Shown here in pieces: positions 55,015 through 64,000 of a DNA stretch of 64,000 bases. A program made the translations under genes and the position numbers. The DNA is from Shouchella rhizosphaerae. Lineage in GTDB: Bacteria > Bacillota > Bacilli > Bacillales > Bacillaceae_D. The notes under the pieces were generated by a model. That model ran no database searches. It worked only from the letters and a program-made list of their open reading frames with translations, and was not told the DNA's origin. The stretch is taken from the NCBI RefSeq assembly GCF_900142675.1, contig NZ_FRBS01000002.1:372001-436000 (forward strand). Reading direction: 5' to 3'. Each line of letters opens with the position of its first letter. Position 1 is the stretch's first letter.

Positions 55015-55788
55015 ATGAATTTATTTATTGAGGAATTTGGTGACAAGCAAGCGCCAATGATGTTGTTTTTGCATGGCGGCGGATTAGCAGGATGGATGTG
55101 GGAGGAACAAATCGACTATTTTTCCCACTATCATTGTGTCGTTGTCGACTTGCCTGGCCATGGAAAGAGCGCCCATTTGCCCTTTTCGATCAAAAGTTGC
55201 GCTAAACAGCTAATTGAATTAATTGAAACGTATGCCCCAGGCAAGGAGACGGTGCTGGTCGGTTTATCTTTAGGGGCGCAAATTGGCCTTGAAGTGTTAA
55301 GCAGCCGTCCAGATTTAGTACAGGCTGCAATGATAAACAGTGCGAATGTTCGGCCGTCTCCAACATTGAAAAGATGGATTCGCCCTGCCATTCACATAAC
55401 CTCTCCACTCGTAAAAAACAAATATTTTTCAAAACTCCAAGCAAAAGCACTTTATATAAGGGAGAAACATTTTGAACGCTACTATGAGGAAAGCTGCCAA
55501 ATGAAAGCAGGTACGCTTGCGAACATAATAGAAGAGAGCGTGACCTACCAGTTGCCTTCTTCTTTCAAGGACGTGGAATCGAACGTGCTTATTGCGATTG
55601 GCGGAAAAGAAAAAGCCGTCATCGCCAAATCAGCCCAGCAAATTCTGAAAAGCAACAAGCATTGTATCGGTATTGAAGTACCAGGTGTAGGGCATGGCCT
55701 TTCTTTGGCGAAACCAGCTCTTTTTAATGAAATGGTGGACTGTTTTCTGGCTGGATCAGCCTTGCCAAAAGGGTGCGTCCCGTTATAA
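55015..55788 (+). CDS. Alpha/beta hydrolase
   Basis: 257 residues, cytosolic. Motifs: FLHGGGLAGWMWEEQ (oxyanion region), DLPGHGKS, nucleophile GLSLGAQ near residue 85 and a late GVGHGLSLAKP with the catalytic His. It fits the esterase/lactonase-like branch; the substrate is unknown. AAGGAGG at 55001-55007 defines the ATG, and TATAAT at 54989-54994 is a likely -10. Confidence 0.88.
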   Translation: MNLFIEEFGDKQAPMMLFLHGGGLAGWMWEEQIDYFSHYHCVVVDLPGHGKSAHLPFSIKSCAKQLIELIETYAPGKETVLVGLSLGAQIGLEVLSSRPDLVQAAMINSANVRPSPTLKRWIRPAIHITSPLVKNKYFSKLQAKALYIREKHFERYYEESCQMKAGTLANIIEESVTYQLPSSFKDVESNVLIAIGGKEKAVIAKSAQQILKSNKHCIGIEVPGVGHGLSLAKPALFNEMVDCFLAGSALPKGCVPL

Positions 55789-55926
55789 ATATGTCAGTCT
55801 CGTTTAACAAGAGCTGCCAAGGGGCATCCATGTATATAAAACTGTGAAACCGCTTAAACTAAATAGAAGAGGGTTCATGCAAGAAAAGAGTATGCGTGAA
55901 TTTTTAGCGCATGGAGGGACAGAGCT

Positions 55927-56439
55927 ATGGAGATTACGATTAAGCACCTAACAAACGAGGCGTTGGCACAAGAAGCGCAAGAGCAGTTTGCGGCGAACGG
56001 GATCATGAGGAGAGAAGGCTATTTTCGGACATGCCTTGATGAAAACTACAATGGCGATCGCGTCACTGTTCTTGCTTTTTATCAAGGAACGCTGGCCGGG
56101 TGCGGCCATCTCTTGAAAAAATCGCCGTATGCCCAATTCCGTAATCAGCGCATTCCTGAAGTAAATGATCTTGTTGTTTTTCCGCCATATCGGCGCCGGG
56201 GTGTCGGCCAAGCCCTTATTCACGCACTCGAACAGCTTAGCCGTGATTTAGGCTATCAAACGGTTGGCCTTGGCGTTGGCTTGTATAAAGATTACGGAAG
56301 CGCTCAACGGCTCTATGCCCGGCTTGGTTACATTCCAGACGGTCATGGCATTTGTGCTGGGGGTGAGCCAATCGACGCTGGCAGTCATACGGTCGTCGAT
56401 GATGAGCTGTTAATGTATTGGACAAAAAAGCTAAAGTAA
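55927..56439 (+). CDS. GNAT-family N-acetyltransferase
   Basis: 170 residues. Acetyl-CoA-binding loop PPYRRRGVGQALIHALEQL near residue 87, preceded by EVNDLVVF and followed by LGVGLYKDYGSAQRLYARLGYIPDGHGICAGG. The substrate is unknown. ATG follows AGGGACAGAGCT. Transcribed alone, with a terminator 57 bases downstream. Confidence 0.85.
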   Translation: MEITIKHLTNEALAQEAQEQFAANGIMRREGYFRTCLDENYNGDRVTVLAFYQGTLAGCGHLLKKSPYAQFRNQRIPEVNDLVVFPPYRRRGVGQALIHALEQLSRDLGYQTVGLGVGLYKDYGSAQRLYARLGYIPDGHGICAGGEPIDAGSHTVVDDELLMYWTKKLK

Positions 56440-56495
56440 GCTTTTCTACTATTCATCTATCAAGAACAAATGATACACGTACGGAGCGTTTTTCT

Positions 56496-56527
56496 CCCGT
56501 CTTGGAAGCCTAGACGGGCTTCTTTTT
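56496..56527 (+). terminator. Rho-independent terminator after the GNAT gene
   Basis: CCCGTCT and AGACGGG pair around TGGAAGCCT, followed by CTTCTTTTT. Confidence 0.8.
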
Positions 56528-56647
56528 ATATGAGCTTCATTTTTGAACGGGAAATGATGCTTCCATCTTGTTCGCTGATCGATTATGTTATACATAGTGT
56601 AGGCCATGGCAGCCGTAACAAATTTATCAATCATGGGAGGAACCATA

Positions 56648-57472
56648 ATGGCATTATTAGAACAAATTAAGGAAGCAGCTGAATATATTCAAAGCAAAAG
56701 CAGCTTATCGCCGAATGTCGGAATCATTCTCGGTTCGGGGCTTGGAAATGTAGCAGACGAAATTGAAAACAAGGTTTCGATTGCCTACGAAGAGATTCCC
56801 CACTTTGCCACCTCTTCGGCCATCGGCCATGCGAACCAATTGGTGATGGGCACTTTAAAAGGCCAGACGGTTGTGGCGATGAAAGGGCGCTACCATTTTT
56901 ACGAAGGGTATGATTTGCAGCAAGTCACTTTTCCAGTACGTGTCATGAAAGCACTTGGCGTGAACACGCTGTTGATTACCAATTCTTGCGGTGCTGTCAA
57001 TACCGACTTTTCGCCAGGGGAGTTGATGCTTATTCGCGACCACTTAAACCTAGTTGGCACCAATGCGCTCATTGGCGAAAATGAAGATGCGCTTGGACCA
57101 AGGTTTCCTGATCTTTCGGAAGTCTACAGTTCCCGTTTGCGGCAAATCGCCAAAACCGTGGCAGCTGAACAAGGCACAACCCTTCAAGAGGGTGTTTATA
57201 GCTGGTGGAGCGGCCCTGCCTACGAAACGCCTGCAGAAGTGCGGATGATTCGCATTCTAGGCGGTGACGCGGTCGGCATGTCTACCGTTCCCGAAGCGAC
57301 TGTTGCGGCACATGCTGGCATGGAAGTGCTAGGAATTTCCTGTTTAACAAACATGGCGTGTGGCATTTTAGAAGAACCGTTGAGCCATGATGATGTGATC
57401 GAAGTCGCTGGCAAGGCAAATGCCGCTTTTACCAAGCTTGTTAAAGGCGTTTTAGACCGTTTGCAGGCCTAA
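56648..57472 (+). CDS. pupG: Purine nucleoside phosphorylase (PNP, type I)
   Basis: 274 residues from the ATG after GGGAGGA. Motifs: GIILGSGLGNVADEI phosphate loop, PHFATSSAIGHA, MKGRYHFYEGYDLQQVTFPVRVMKALGV, TNSCGAVN, and AYETPAEVRMIRILGGDAVGMSTVPEATVAAHAGMEVLGISCLTNMA with the substrate Glu and Met. It cleaves guanosine and inosine to free base and ribose-1-phosphate. The freed bases could feed the purine degradation genes earlier in the window, but the two sets are 9 kb apart. It is not accompanied by drm or pupG-linked genes. Confidence 0.93.
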   Translation: MALLEQIKEAAEYIQSKSSLSPNVGIILGSGLGNVADEIENKVSIAYEEIPHFATSSAIGHANQLVMGTLKGQTVVAMKGRYHFYEGYDLQQVTFPVRVMKALGVNTLLITNSCGAVNTDFSPGELMLIRDHLNLVGTNALIGENEDALGPRFPDLSEVYSSRLRQIAKTVAAEQGTTLQEGVYSWWSGPAYETPAEVRMIRILGGDAVGMSTVPEATVAAHAGMEVLGISCLTNMACGILEEPLSHDDVIEVAGKANAAFTKLVKGVLDRLQA

Positions 57473-57528
57473 TTTCCCACCGTTAGTCGGTCATTAGCGT
57501 AAAATGTTTCTAAAGTGGCTTTTAATTG

Positions 57529-57645
57529 TATAATATAAGAACAAGTACAGGATTGACAAGCGGCGAAGTTGCCTTATCAGTTGGTGTTTCGCCACGATAT
57601 GTTTTTAAGGTTGAAAACCCCTACTCACCGGTAGGGGTTGATTTT
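57529..57645 (+). ncRNA. Candidate small RNA or structured 3' region between pupG and the WYL regulator
   Basis: TATAAT (57529-57534, weak -35) is followed by a GGCGAA/TTCGCC stem (57562-57593) and by a terminator stem AACCCCTAC/GTAGGGGTT (57616-57639) with GATTTTAT after it. This could produce a transcript of about 100 bases. It could equally be just the pupG terminator region. An open frame of about 45 codons crosses it without a ribosome site. Confidence 0.3.
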
Positions 57646-57747
57646 ATGGTAAAAAGAACATAACAATAGTCCATTAACGGGCCGATTGTAGAATATCGCA
57701 GTTAAACCTATGCAATAGAAATAAATTCCATGTAGAGGTGGAGTTGT

Positions 57748-58710
57748 ATGCCAAAAATGGACAACATGCTAGCAATTCTATGGATGCTTAGTTCAGGTGA
57801 AAAAGTGACTGCAACACAAATTTCGGAAAAGTTAGAGATGAATATAAGAACGGTGTATCGCTATATGGATACACTTTCCACAAGTGGGGTGCCTATCATT
57901 TCAGACACAGGGCATTACGGTGGGTACACGTTATTGAATAAGTTTATTGAAGCCCCACTTTTTTTTGATTTTGAGGAGCAAACCTCCCTATTTCACGCTG
58001 CTGTTTTTGCAGAAGAAGCCGGATATTATGGAGGTGAAGCACTAAATAGGGCTACTTTAAAGCTAAGCAACTATTCAACGCAAGAGCAGGAAACAAAGAT
58101 AAACCAACATTTAACCAGCCTTGAAGTAATAAGGCAATTAAGTTCCCTCTCTATGGAAGCTTTCTTAAAGGAATTGGAGCAGGCCGTAGCTAACGGATAC
58201 TCTGTAAAAATTTTATACTATAAAAAAGGCGAAGAGCAATCAACGTATAGATTGGTTGATCCGTACAGGATTATATATTGGAATAATAAGTGGTATGTGA
58301 TTGGATTTTGCCATCTTAGGAAGGACATCCGTAGCTTTAGAGTAGATCGAATGGAAAGTCTAATGGTGACAGAAAATAAATTTAACCGGCCCGAAAATTT
58401 TTCAGCACGTGACTTTTTTATGAAAAACCTCCTTCCAACTATAGAAGATAAAGAGAAGATGATGTCGTTAGTTATTAATGGAAATACAAGGACGTTGGAT
58501 GATATGTGCCAACATTGGTTTTTAGGGCATTATTTACAAAAGCGGACTTCCAATCAAGCCGTATTTCTTCTTGAAAAAGAGATGATGTATTCATATGTAC
58601 CTTATTTACTTTTGTCGTATGGCAAATCAATTCAAATTGTTGAGCCAATAAGTTTTAAGAAAAGACTTATTGAAGTTCTAACAGATCTAATAGAATTTCA
58701 TCAAAAATGA
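57748..58710 (+). CDS. YafY-type transcriptional regulator (HTH_11 + WYL)
   Basis: 320 residues. N-terminal winged helix MLAILWMLSSGEKVTATQISEKLEMNIRTVYRYMDTLSTSGVPIISD (about 5-55), then a WYL domain with YRLVDPYRIIYWNNKWYVIGFCHLRKDIRSFRVDRMESL (about 168-205). WYL domains bind small ligands or nucleic acids. AGGTGGAG precedes the ATG. The DNA is clearly more A+T-rich than neighbours. It is followed by a DJ-1/PfpI gene, an arrangement seen in other Firmicutes, suggesting that it regulates that gene. Confidence 0.88.
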   Translation: MPKMDNMLAILWMLSSGEKVTATQISEKLEMNIRTVYRYMDTLSTSGVPIISDTGHYGGYTLLNKFIEAPLFFDFEEQTSLFHAAVFAEEAGYYGGEALNRATLKLSNYSTQEQETKINQHLTSLEVIRQLSSLSMEAFLKELEQAVANGYSVKILYYKKGEEQSTYRLVDPYRIIYWNNKWYVIGFCHLRKDIRSFRVDRMESLMVTENKFNRPENFSARDFFMKNLLPTIEDKEKMMSLVINGNTRTLDDMCQHWFLGHYLQKRTSNQAVFLLEKEMMYSYVPYLLLSYGKSIQIVEPISFKKRLIEVLTDLIEFHQK

Positions 58711-58745
58711 TAACTTCCCTGACGTTAGCTGTCAGGGAAGTTATC
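58709..58745 (+). terminator. Perfect 15-bp terminator overlapping the WYL regulator stop codon
   Basis: GATAACTTCCCTGAC and GTCAGGGAAGTTATC form a perfect stem around GTTAGCT. The first two bases are part of the TGA stop. Confidence 0.85.
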
Positions 58746-58784
58746 TTATAATAGCGATATCAATTGTGATGGGAGTGGTATTGG

Positions 58785-59414
58785 ATGCGAGCAAAAGTTT
58801 ATCTTTATGTATTTGATACAATGTCAGACTGGGAATATGGATATTTAATGGCGGAACTAAACTCAGGAAGATATTTCAAAAGGGATTTAGCACCTTTCAA
58901 AGTAATTACAGTAGGCGCTAATAATGAAATCATTACTACGATGGGAGGGTTGAACATAAAACCAGATATTTCCGTAAATGAGTGTATTCTTGAAAGCAAA
59001 GATCTTTTAGTTTTACCTGGAGGGAATACTTGGGGAGAAGATAGTCATCAACCGATCTTGAAAAAAACTGGCGATGCTTTAAAGCTTGGGACTATTGTTG
59101 CTGCCATTTGTGGTGCAACTGAGGGACTAGCGAATTTTGGGTACCTAGATTCAAGAAAGCATACAAGCAATGATTTAGAGTATCTTAAAATGGTTTGTCC
59201 TAGTTATAAAGGAGAAAAATTTTATGAAATGAGACCTGCAGTATCTGATGGGAATTTGGTTACTGCATCAGGAGTAGCCCCTCTGGAATTTACGATGGAA
59301 GTACTGGAAAAATTAGATGTATTTGCGCCAGATACATTGCATTCATGGTATAACCTAAATAAAACTCATAGAGCTGAATACTTCTTTCAGTTAATGAATT
59401 CAATAAACGGATAA
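58785..59414 (+). CDS. DJ-1/PfpI-family (class I glutamine amidotransferase-like) protein
   Basis: 209 residues. The fold landmarks are VYLYVFDTMSDWEYGYLMAEL, LLVLPGGNTWGE, and the nucleophile elbow AAICGATEGLANFGYLD with Cys near residue 109. Relatives include deglycase/chaperone-type and regulatory proteins; activity here is unknown. ATG starts after GGGAGTGG. It shares the A+T-rich composition of the preceding WYL regulator. Confidence 0.85.
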   Translation: MRAKVYLYVFDTMSDWEYGYLMAELNSGRYFKRDLAPFKVITVGANNEIITTMGGLNIKPDISVNECILESKDLLVLPGGNTWGEDSHQPILKKTGDALKLGTIVAAICGATEGLANFGYLDSRKHTSNDLEYLKMVCPSYKGEKFYEMRPAVSDGNLVTASGVAPLEFTMEVLEKLDVFAPDTLHSWYNLNKTHRAEYFFQLMNSING

Positions 59415-59799
59415 GCTAAATCAACTTAGCAGATTATATTAGTTTTAAAAAATGACCATGCTTTAGACGATGTCAAAGTGTGGTTTTTGTATATTAGTTA
59501 AAAATATCGGAAGAATGGATGGAGCCGATTTACTGGAACGGTCTCGAAGGGAAGGGTAAGGAAGACGGAGACAACAAGCAGAACAGCGCCAAAGGGTTGG
59601 TCGTAGATAAGCTTCTCCCGTCGTCCTTTAAAACTCCAAATTTAGAATTACGCATTTAACATTTCTCTTCCAATACAACGGAGAATCACGGAAGTTGCTA
59701 CTGTCGCGGAGGAGATGTTCCTATCTCTTTATAGACAAAACGTCTTGCAAAAACTAAAAAAGAGGAGGTGTCTAGTGATCTAGAACGCCTCCTCTTGGA
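59415..59799. other. Intergenic region before the sulfonate-type operon
   Basis: It contains the minus-strand terminator at 59751-59796. A 46-codon open frame (59519-59659, starting MEPIYWNGLEGKGK) has only a weak ribosome site; its hydrophilic sequence is not recognised and may be a small gene or chance. Nothing else stands out. Confidence 0.3.
59751..59796 (-). terminator. Rho-independent terminator of the sulfonate-type ABC operon
   Basis: On the minus strand AAGAGGAGGCGT pairs with ACACCTCCTCTT (one G-T pair) and is followed by TTTTAGTTTTT. Confidence 0.85.
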
Positions 59800-60555
<756 letters not shown>

Positions 60556-61323
60556 CTATTTCCGATAATTCGGATGCCAGCGAAGCGCTTTTTTCTCCCC
60601 GAATTGGGCGATAATGTCCGCCAGCTTGCCAAAAAGGGCGTAGATGATAATGGTAACGATAATAACCTCGGTTTGCATAAACTGCCGTGCATTCATGGCC
60701 AAATAGCCGATGCCGTCGCTTGTGGCAATGGTCTCAGCAACAATTAATGTCAACCACATCACTCCGAGGGCATAGCGAATGCCGACAAAAATGGAAGGCA
60801 ACGCCCCAGGGAGGTAGACATGGCGGAAAAGCCCCCAGCCTTTTAGGCCATACATTTTCCCCATTTCAATATAGCCTCGATTGACGCTGCGGATGCCATG
60901 CAATGTATTAATGTAGATCGGGAACATGACACCAAGGGCAACAAGAAAAATTTTCGACGCTTCCCCGATCCCGAGCCAGACAATCACAAGAGGCAGCAAG
61001 GCGAGGTGAGGAATGTTGCGGATCATTTGTACAAACGTATCAACCGTGTAAAAGGACCACGTTGACCAGCCGTTCAAAATGCCAAGCAGGAGCCCGATTG
61101 CGCCGCCAATGAGTAAGCCGATGAACGCCCGATATAAACTGATTTGAACATGTTCTAAAAGCGTGCCTGAAACGACCAGCTCATAGAAGGACTCGAGCAC
61201 TGATGTCGGCGCCGGAAACAAACTAGGGGAGACAATTTCAAGCATCGATATGATTTGCCAGATAACAAGGAACAACAACGGCAGCATCCAAGGAAGGATT
61301 TGTTTTTGAAATGTATTCGTCAT
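60556..61323 (-). CDS. ssuC: Aliphatic sulfonate-type ABC transporter permease (SsuC-like)
   Basis: 255 residues, six helices. Family segments: IISMLEIVSPSLFPAPTSVLESFYEL, RNIPHLALLPLVIVWLGIGEASKIFLVALGVMFPIYINTLHGIRSV and the EAA-type loop EMGKMYGLKGWGLFRHVYLPGALPSIFVGIRYALGVMWL. It forms the channel for the substrate delivered by the binding lipoprotein encoded just upstream. Confidence 0.88.
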   Translation of the reverse strand: MTNTFQKQILPWMLPLLFLVIWQIISMLEIVSPSLFPAPTSVLESFYELVVSGTLLEHVQISLYRAFIGLLIGGAIGLLLGILNGWSTWSFYTVDTFVQMIRNIPHLALLPLVIVWLGIGEASKIFLVALGVMFPIYINTLHGIRSVNRGYIEMGKMYGLKGWGLFRHVYLPGALPSIFVGIRYALGVMWLTLIVAETIATSDGIGYLAMNARQFMQTEVIIVTIIIYALFGKLADIIAQFGEKKALRWHPNYRK

Positions 61324-61338
61324 GTTGGCACCTACTTG

Positions 61339-62337
61339 TTATTCAATGTTGTCTGTTGCCCATGCTGCATCAACAGGCATGATTTCGGAAACGTCGACTT
61401 CGTTTTCAATGAGGCCAATACGGTAATAATCATCTGCCTGTTTTTGCTGGGCAGCGATGATGTCTTCGTTGATATTTTCAACGCCATAGTCACGGCGATT
61501 CACGACAGTGTCCAGGATCTCTTTCTCAATTCCAATCATATTGGAGAGCAATTCGGCGACTTCATCTGGATTTTCATTGGCCCATTGATCGGAGCGGTTC
61601 GTTTCTTCTAGCAAAATTTGAATCAGTTCTGGCGATTCCTCGGCAAATTGCGGCGTGGAAAAATAGAATGTCCGATTCGGGTACCCTTCGACGTTGTGAT
61701 CGAGTGTTTTTACGTCAAGGGTATGTTCGACTCCGGCGAAAAATGGATCCCACGAGGCCAGTGCATCGACCTCCCCAGTCTCAAGCGCAGAACGGCCTTG
61801 TGAGGCATCGCCCATATAACGAAAATCCACATCATCGGCGCTTAGCCCCTCAGCTTCAAGGGCAAGAATCGCCAAATAATGGTGGTTGCCTCCTTTCATT
61901 GCCGCAATGCTTTTGCCTTTTAAATCCGCCACTGTTTCAATGCCAGAATCAGACTTTACCATGATGCCGACGCCTTGTTCATGAGGAAGGCTAGCGCCGA
62001 CATAAACGATGTCGCGACCTTGTGCTTGTGCAAAAATGCCAGGGCCATCAGCCGCGTTTCCATAATCAATGTTGTTGGTTGACAACGCCTCCATGACAGC
62101 GGTTCCTTGGTCGAATTCAATCCATTCAACCGATACATCCAGTCCTTCCTCTTCAATCCGCTCTTCCAAATAGCCACTTTCTTTCAGCACATTTAGCGTA
62201 TTCCCAGTTTGGAAGCCGATGCGGATCGTTTGTGCAGCGTTTGCTTCGGATGGGGACGACGACTGGCTTCCGCACGCGGTCAAGATTCCGCCGCCTAGTA
62301 AAACAAAAGCTAGAGTTAGTATTGTTGATTTACGCAT
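61339..62337 (-). CDS. ssuA: Sulfonate-type substrate-binding lipoprotein (SsuA-like)
   Basis: 332 residues from the ATG after CGGAGGAG. Lipobox ILTACG near residue 22. The binding domain begins TIRIGFQTGNTLNVLKESGYLEERI, then VEWIEFDQGTAVMEALSTNNIDYGNAADGPGIFAQAQG, the characteristic SsuA region, and a DALASWDPFFAGVEH segment. A sulfonate is the likely ligand, but no SsuD-type monooxygenase accompanies it. Its start overlaps the end of the VOC gene by eight bases. Confidence 0.85.
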   Translation of the reverse strand: MRKSTILTLAFVLLGGGILTACGSQSSSPSEANAAQTIRIGFQTGNTLNVLKESGYLEERIEEEGLDVSVEWIEFDQGTAVMEALSTNNIDYGNAADGPGIFAQAQGRDIVYVGASLPHEQGVGIMVKSDSGIETVADLKGKSIAAMKGGNHHYLAILALEAEGLSADDVDFRYMGDASQGRSALETGEVDALASWDPFFAGVEHTLDVKTLDHNVEGYPNRTFYFSTPQFAEESPELIQILLEETNRSDQWANENPDEVAELLSNMIGIEKEILDTVVNRRDYGVENINEDIIAAQQKQADDYYRIGLIENEVDVSEIMPVDAAWATDNIE

Positions 62338-63163
62338 GTGTCTCTCCTCCGTTGAAAACATAATGCCCCCCATGAATCGTAAACAGTTCCGTTTGGCCAG
62401 AGCCTGTTAACATAAGCTGAAACGGCCGTTCGCCACGTTGCTCTAAAAACTCATTCACCGGCCCTTGCCCTTTTGGTTGGGCAAATTTCAAGTTCCCTCC
62501 AGGAAGCTGCAATGTGTAGATGTCGGCGTTTAGGCGTGGATCGTAAATCGAGCCTTTGTGTTCTAAGTCGAACCACTCAGCCCATTTAAAAGCCGTTTGC
62601 TTTGCATCGTGGACAGCCATAAGGAAGCTGTCGATTTTCCATTGGCCAGCAGAATGAGGGGCAACGACTTGAGCTTCCTTTAATTCGTTTAATCGCTCTT
62701 GGTCGGTTTCGTGCCAGTCAATAAAGAAGGGGAGGGGTAATTCGGATCCTTCTTCACCGACGAATAATAGCGACCATTCCAACAGTTTGCCATCAGGACG
62801 CTTTCGGCTAAGAGGCACTGGACCATTCACGTTTAAGCCTTTTTGCTTGAATGTTTGTGCGAGCTTATTTAAATCCCGAGTGCGCAAACAAATTTTCGCA
62901 AAACCTTCAGTAAATTCATCACGAACAATGGAGGAAAAAGGACTGTAGGCTACATCCTGTGCTCCTACTTTGTCAAAAAGGGCACGATCATCAATGCTTA
63001 AAAACTCAATATACTCCATGCCGAAATGAAGCAACGTATTGTAAGAGCCCCGTTTTTCATGACGACCTCCATAAACCGTGTGAAAGCCTTTATTAATAAA
63101 ACGATCTTTCAGTGTGTGTGCATCATCCACATAGTGAATCACATGATCAAAGGCAAGAGCCAT
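62330..63163 (-). CDS. VOC/glyoxalase-like protein heading the sulfonate-type operon
   Basis: 277 residues from MALAFDHVIHYVDD; GGAG lies 8 bases upstream. It has the Glyoxalase_3-like pattern: an N-terminal VOC half with HFGMEYIEFLSI, and a second half ending LTGSGQTELFTIHGGHYVF. Members are metal-dependent or metal-free binding folds that act on small molecules, but no activity is assigned to this branch. Overlap with ssuA shows that the two are co-translated, so it may process or detoxify the imported compound. Confidence 0.8.
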   Translation of the reverse strand: MALAFDHVIHYVDDAHTLKDRFINKGFHTVYGGRHEKRGSYNTLLHFGMEYIEFLSIDDRALFDKVGAQDVAYSPFSSIVRDEFTEGFAKICLRTRDLNKLAQTFKQKGLNVNGPVPLSRKRPDGKLLEWSLLFVGEEGSELPLPFFIDWHETDQERLNELKEAQVVAPHSAGQWKIDSFLMAVHDAKQTAFKWAEWFDLEHKGSIYDPRLNADIYTLQLPGGNLKFAQPKGQGPVNEFLEQRGERPFQLMLTGSGQTELFTIHGGHYVFNGGETHA

Positions 63164-63582
63164 CTCCTTCACTCCTCTATTCATTTAGTAATCCTATTAA
63201 TTTTATATGATTTATAATTTTAATAAATAAAGTTTAGGGGAAGGACCTCAGTGTGTCAACAACTTTTGTTTTACAGTTATGCAAGGAACTGTTTAGAAAA
63301 AAAGGGGGATTGCAAGTTGGTGAAAAAGTGAGAAGCAAAATCGGTGTGTAAGGAGCAAGAGTGTTGGGTGAGGAACGCAGATGTCTGTAAGCATGATGCT
63401 GGTCCATTCCAACAGCGGGCTTTGCCGTTGTGGTCGACGTCAAATCTACTACATGATGAAATTTTTACCCCTATGGAAACTAAAGGAAGTTTTATTTTGC
63501 GACATCGACACTTCGATGTTGATGGAATTCTCTAGCGTATACAATAGCGGTGATCATTAAAATGGAAAAAGGGGATCTGTCA
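63164..63582. other. Intergenic region between the sulfonate-type operon and the ICL/PEPM gene
   Basis: Close to the VOC gene the sequence is very A+T-rich (63185-63235) and contains TATAAA/TATAAAAT-like elements on the minus strand, presumably that operon's promoter. The rest holds several short open frames without ribosome sites. No gene or recognised RNA is supported. Confidence 0.4.
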
Positions 63583-64000
63583 ATGAAACAACAACATGCG
63601 ATCAAGGCAAAAACATTTCGACGTTTACACGAACAATCTTCCACCTTTGTCCTCCCTAATGCATGGGACGCAATGAGCGCAAAAATGTTTGAAGCTGGCG
63701 GTTTTCAAGCGATTGGAACAACAAGTGCCGGCATTGCGGCTTCCTTAGGTTACCCAGATGGCCAACAGCTGCCTCGCGCTAAATTGGTTGAGGTAGTAAG
63801 GAATATCGCCCATTCAGTAGCGGTTCCCGTTAGTGCCGATATTGAAGCAGGATATGGGCGATCCGTGGCCGAGGTGGTGCAAACTGTAAAAGAAGTTGTA
63901 GCGGCTGGGGCAGTCGGCATTAACATTGAAGATGGCACAGGCAACCCTAGTAAACCTGTCTTCTCGATTTCCGAACAAACAGAAAAAATCGCAGCGATTA
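63583..64000 (+). CDS. Isocitrate lyase/PEP mutase family protein (5' part only)
   Basis: The frame starts at ATG 63583, eight bases after AAAGGGG, and is open to the window end (139 codons visible). The sequence FRRLHEQSSTFVLPNAWDAMSAKMFEAGGFQAIGTTSAGIAASLGYPDG, then VPVSADIEAGYG and GAVGINIEDGTG, is that of the ICL/PEPM superfamily (oxaloacetate decarboxylase or 2-methylisocitrate lyase-like), with the metal-binding Asp of SADIEAGYG and Glu of NIEDG. An in-frame ATG at 63562 is possible but lies before the ribosome site. Substrate cannot be decided from the visible part. Confidence 0.85.
   Translation, partial: MKQQHAIKAKTFRRLHEQSSTFVLPNAWDAMSAKMFEAGGFQAIGTTSAGIAASLGYPDGQQLPRAKLVEVVRNIAHSVAVPVSADIEAGYGRSVAEVVQTVKEVVAAGAVGINIEDGTGNPSKPVFSISEQTEKIAAI

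Overview
The window looks like chromosome of an alkaliphilic, low-to-moderate G+C member of the Bacillaceae, most like Shouchella (Bacillus) clausii. This rests on strong AGGAGG-type ribosome sites with ATG/GTG/TTG starts, Bacillus-type puc, pxp/kip and nsrR genes, CcpA-type cre boxes, Rho-independent terminators after most operons, and Bacillus lineage families (DUF2512, DUF3231, DUF2071/YqjF). The species is an inference from memory of the families, not a search. I see no rRNA, tRNA, CRISPR array, complete insertion sequence or prophage.

Layout. 1-2202: the end of a sugar ABC importer operon (permease cut by the window edge, lipoprotein binding protein, cre box), minus strand. 2434-6250: 5-oxoproline utilisation (pxpB, pxpC, an NRAMP-like carrier, pxpA). 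6316-8062: a GNAT acetyltransferase and a divergent MerR/nitroreductase pair. 8327-12352: sucrose locus (scrR, scrB, scrA) with a promoter inside the end of scrR and two identical operators. 12500-14254: an orphan ArsR-type regulator with a large C-terminal domain, and a short-chain dehydrogenase. 14472-18589: an uncharacterised catabolic island (TRAP-type large permease, half-size partner, RraA-like protein, RpiR regulator, DUF1932-type dehydrogenase). 18854-20605: a GH2 glycosidase behind a very strong palindrome. 20701-22282: ASCH protein, NsrR, HIT protein. 22350-25373: Fur-box-controlled siderophore uptake with a fused double permease.

25778-31628 holds two successive NMT1/SsuA-type ABC importers. 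The second runs straight into a complete purine catabolism regulon: pucABCDE (xanthine dehydrogenase and its maturation), pucG and pucF on the minus strand, pucR, OHCU decarboxylase, uricase, pucM, a DcuC/YfcC-type carrier, pucH and an amidase (31777-47890). Together these would take xanthine through urate, 5-hydroxyisourate, OHCU, allantoin and allantoate to ureidoglycine/glyoxylate products. The nearby importer and carrier are good candidates for purine or ureide uptake.

48120-56439 is a mixed region: a DUF2071 protein followed by a compact structured repeat element, DUF2512 and DUF3231 proteins, a membrane-anchored esterase, a Tet(M)-type ribosomal protection GTPase preceded by a likely leader peptide, a small membrane protein, a decayed epimerase pseudogene, an alpha/beta hydrolase and a GNAT enzyme. 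56648-59414: purine nucleoside phosphorylase, a possible small RNA, and an A+T-rich WYL regulator/DJ-1 pair. 59800-63163: a minus-strand operon of a VOC protein plus a sulfonate-type ABC importer. The window ends inside an isocitrate lyase/PEP mutase family gene.
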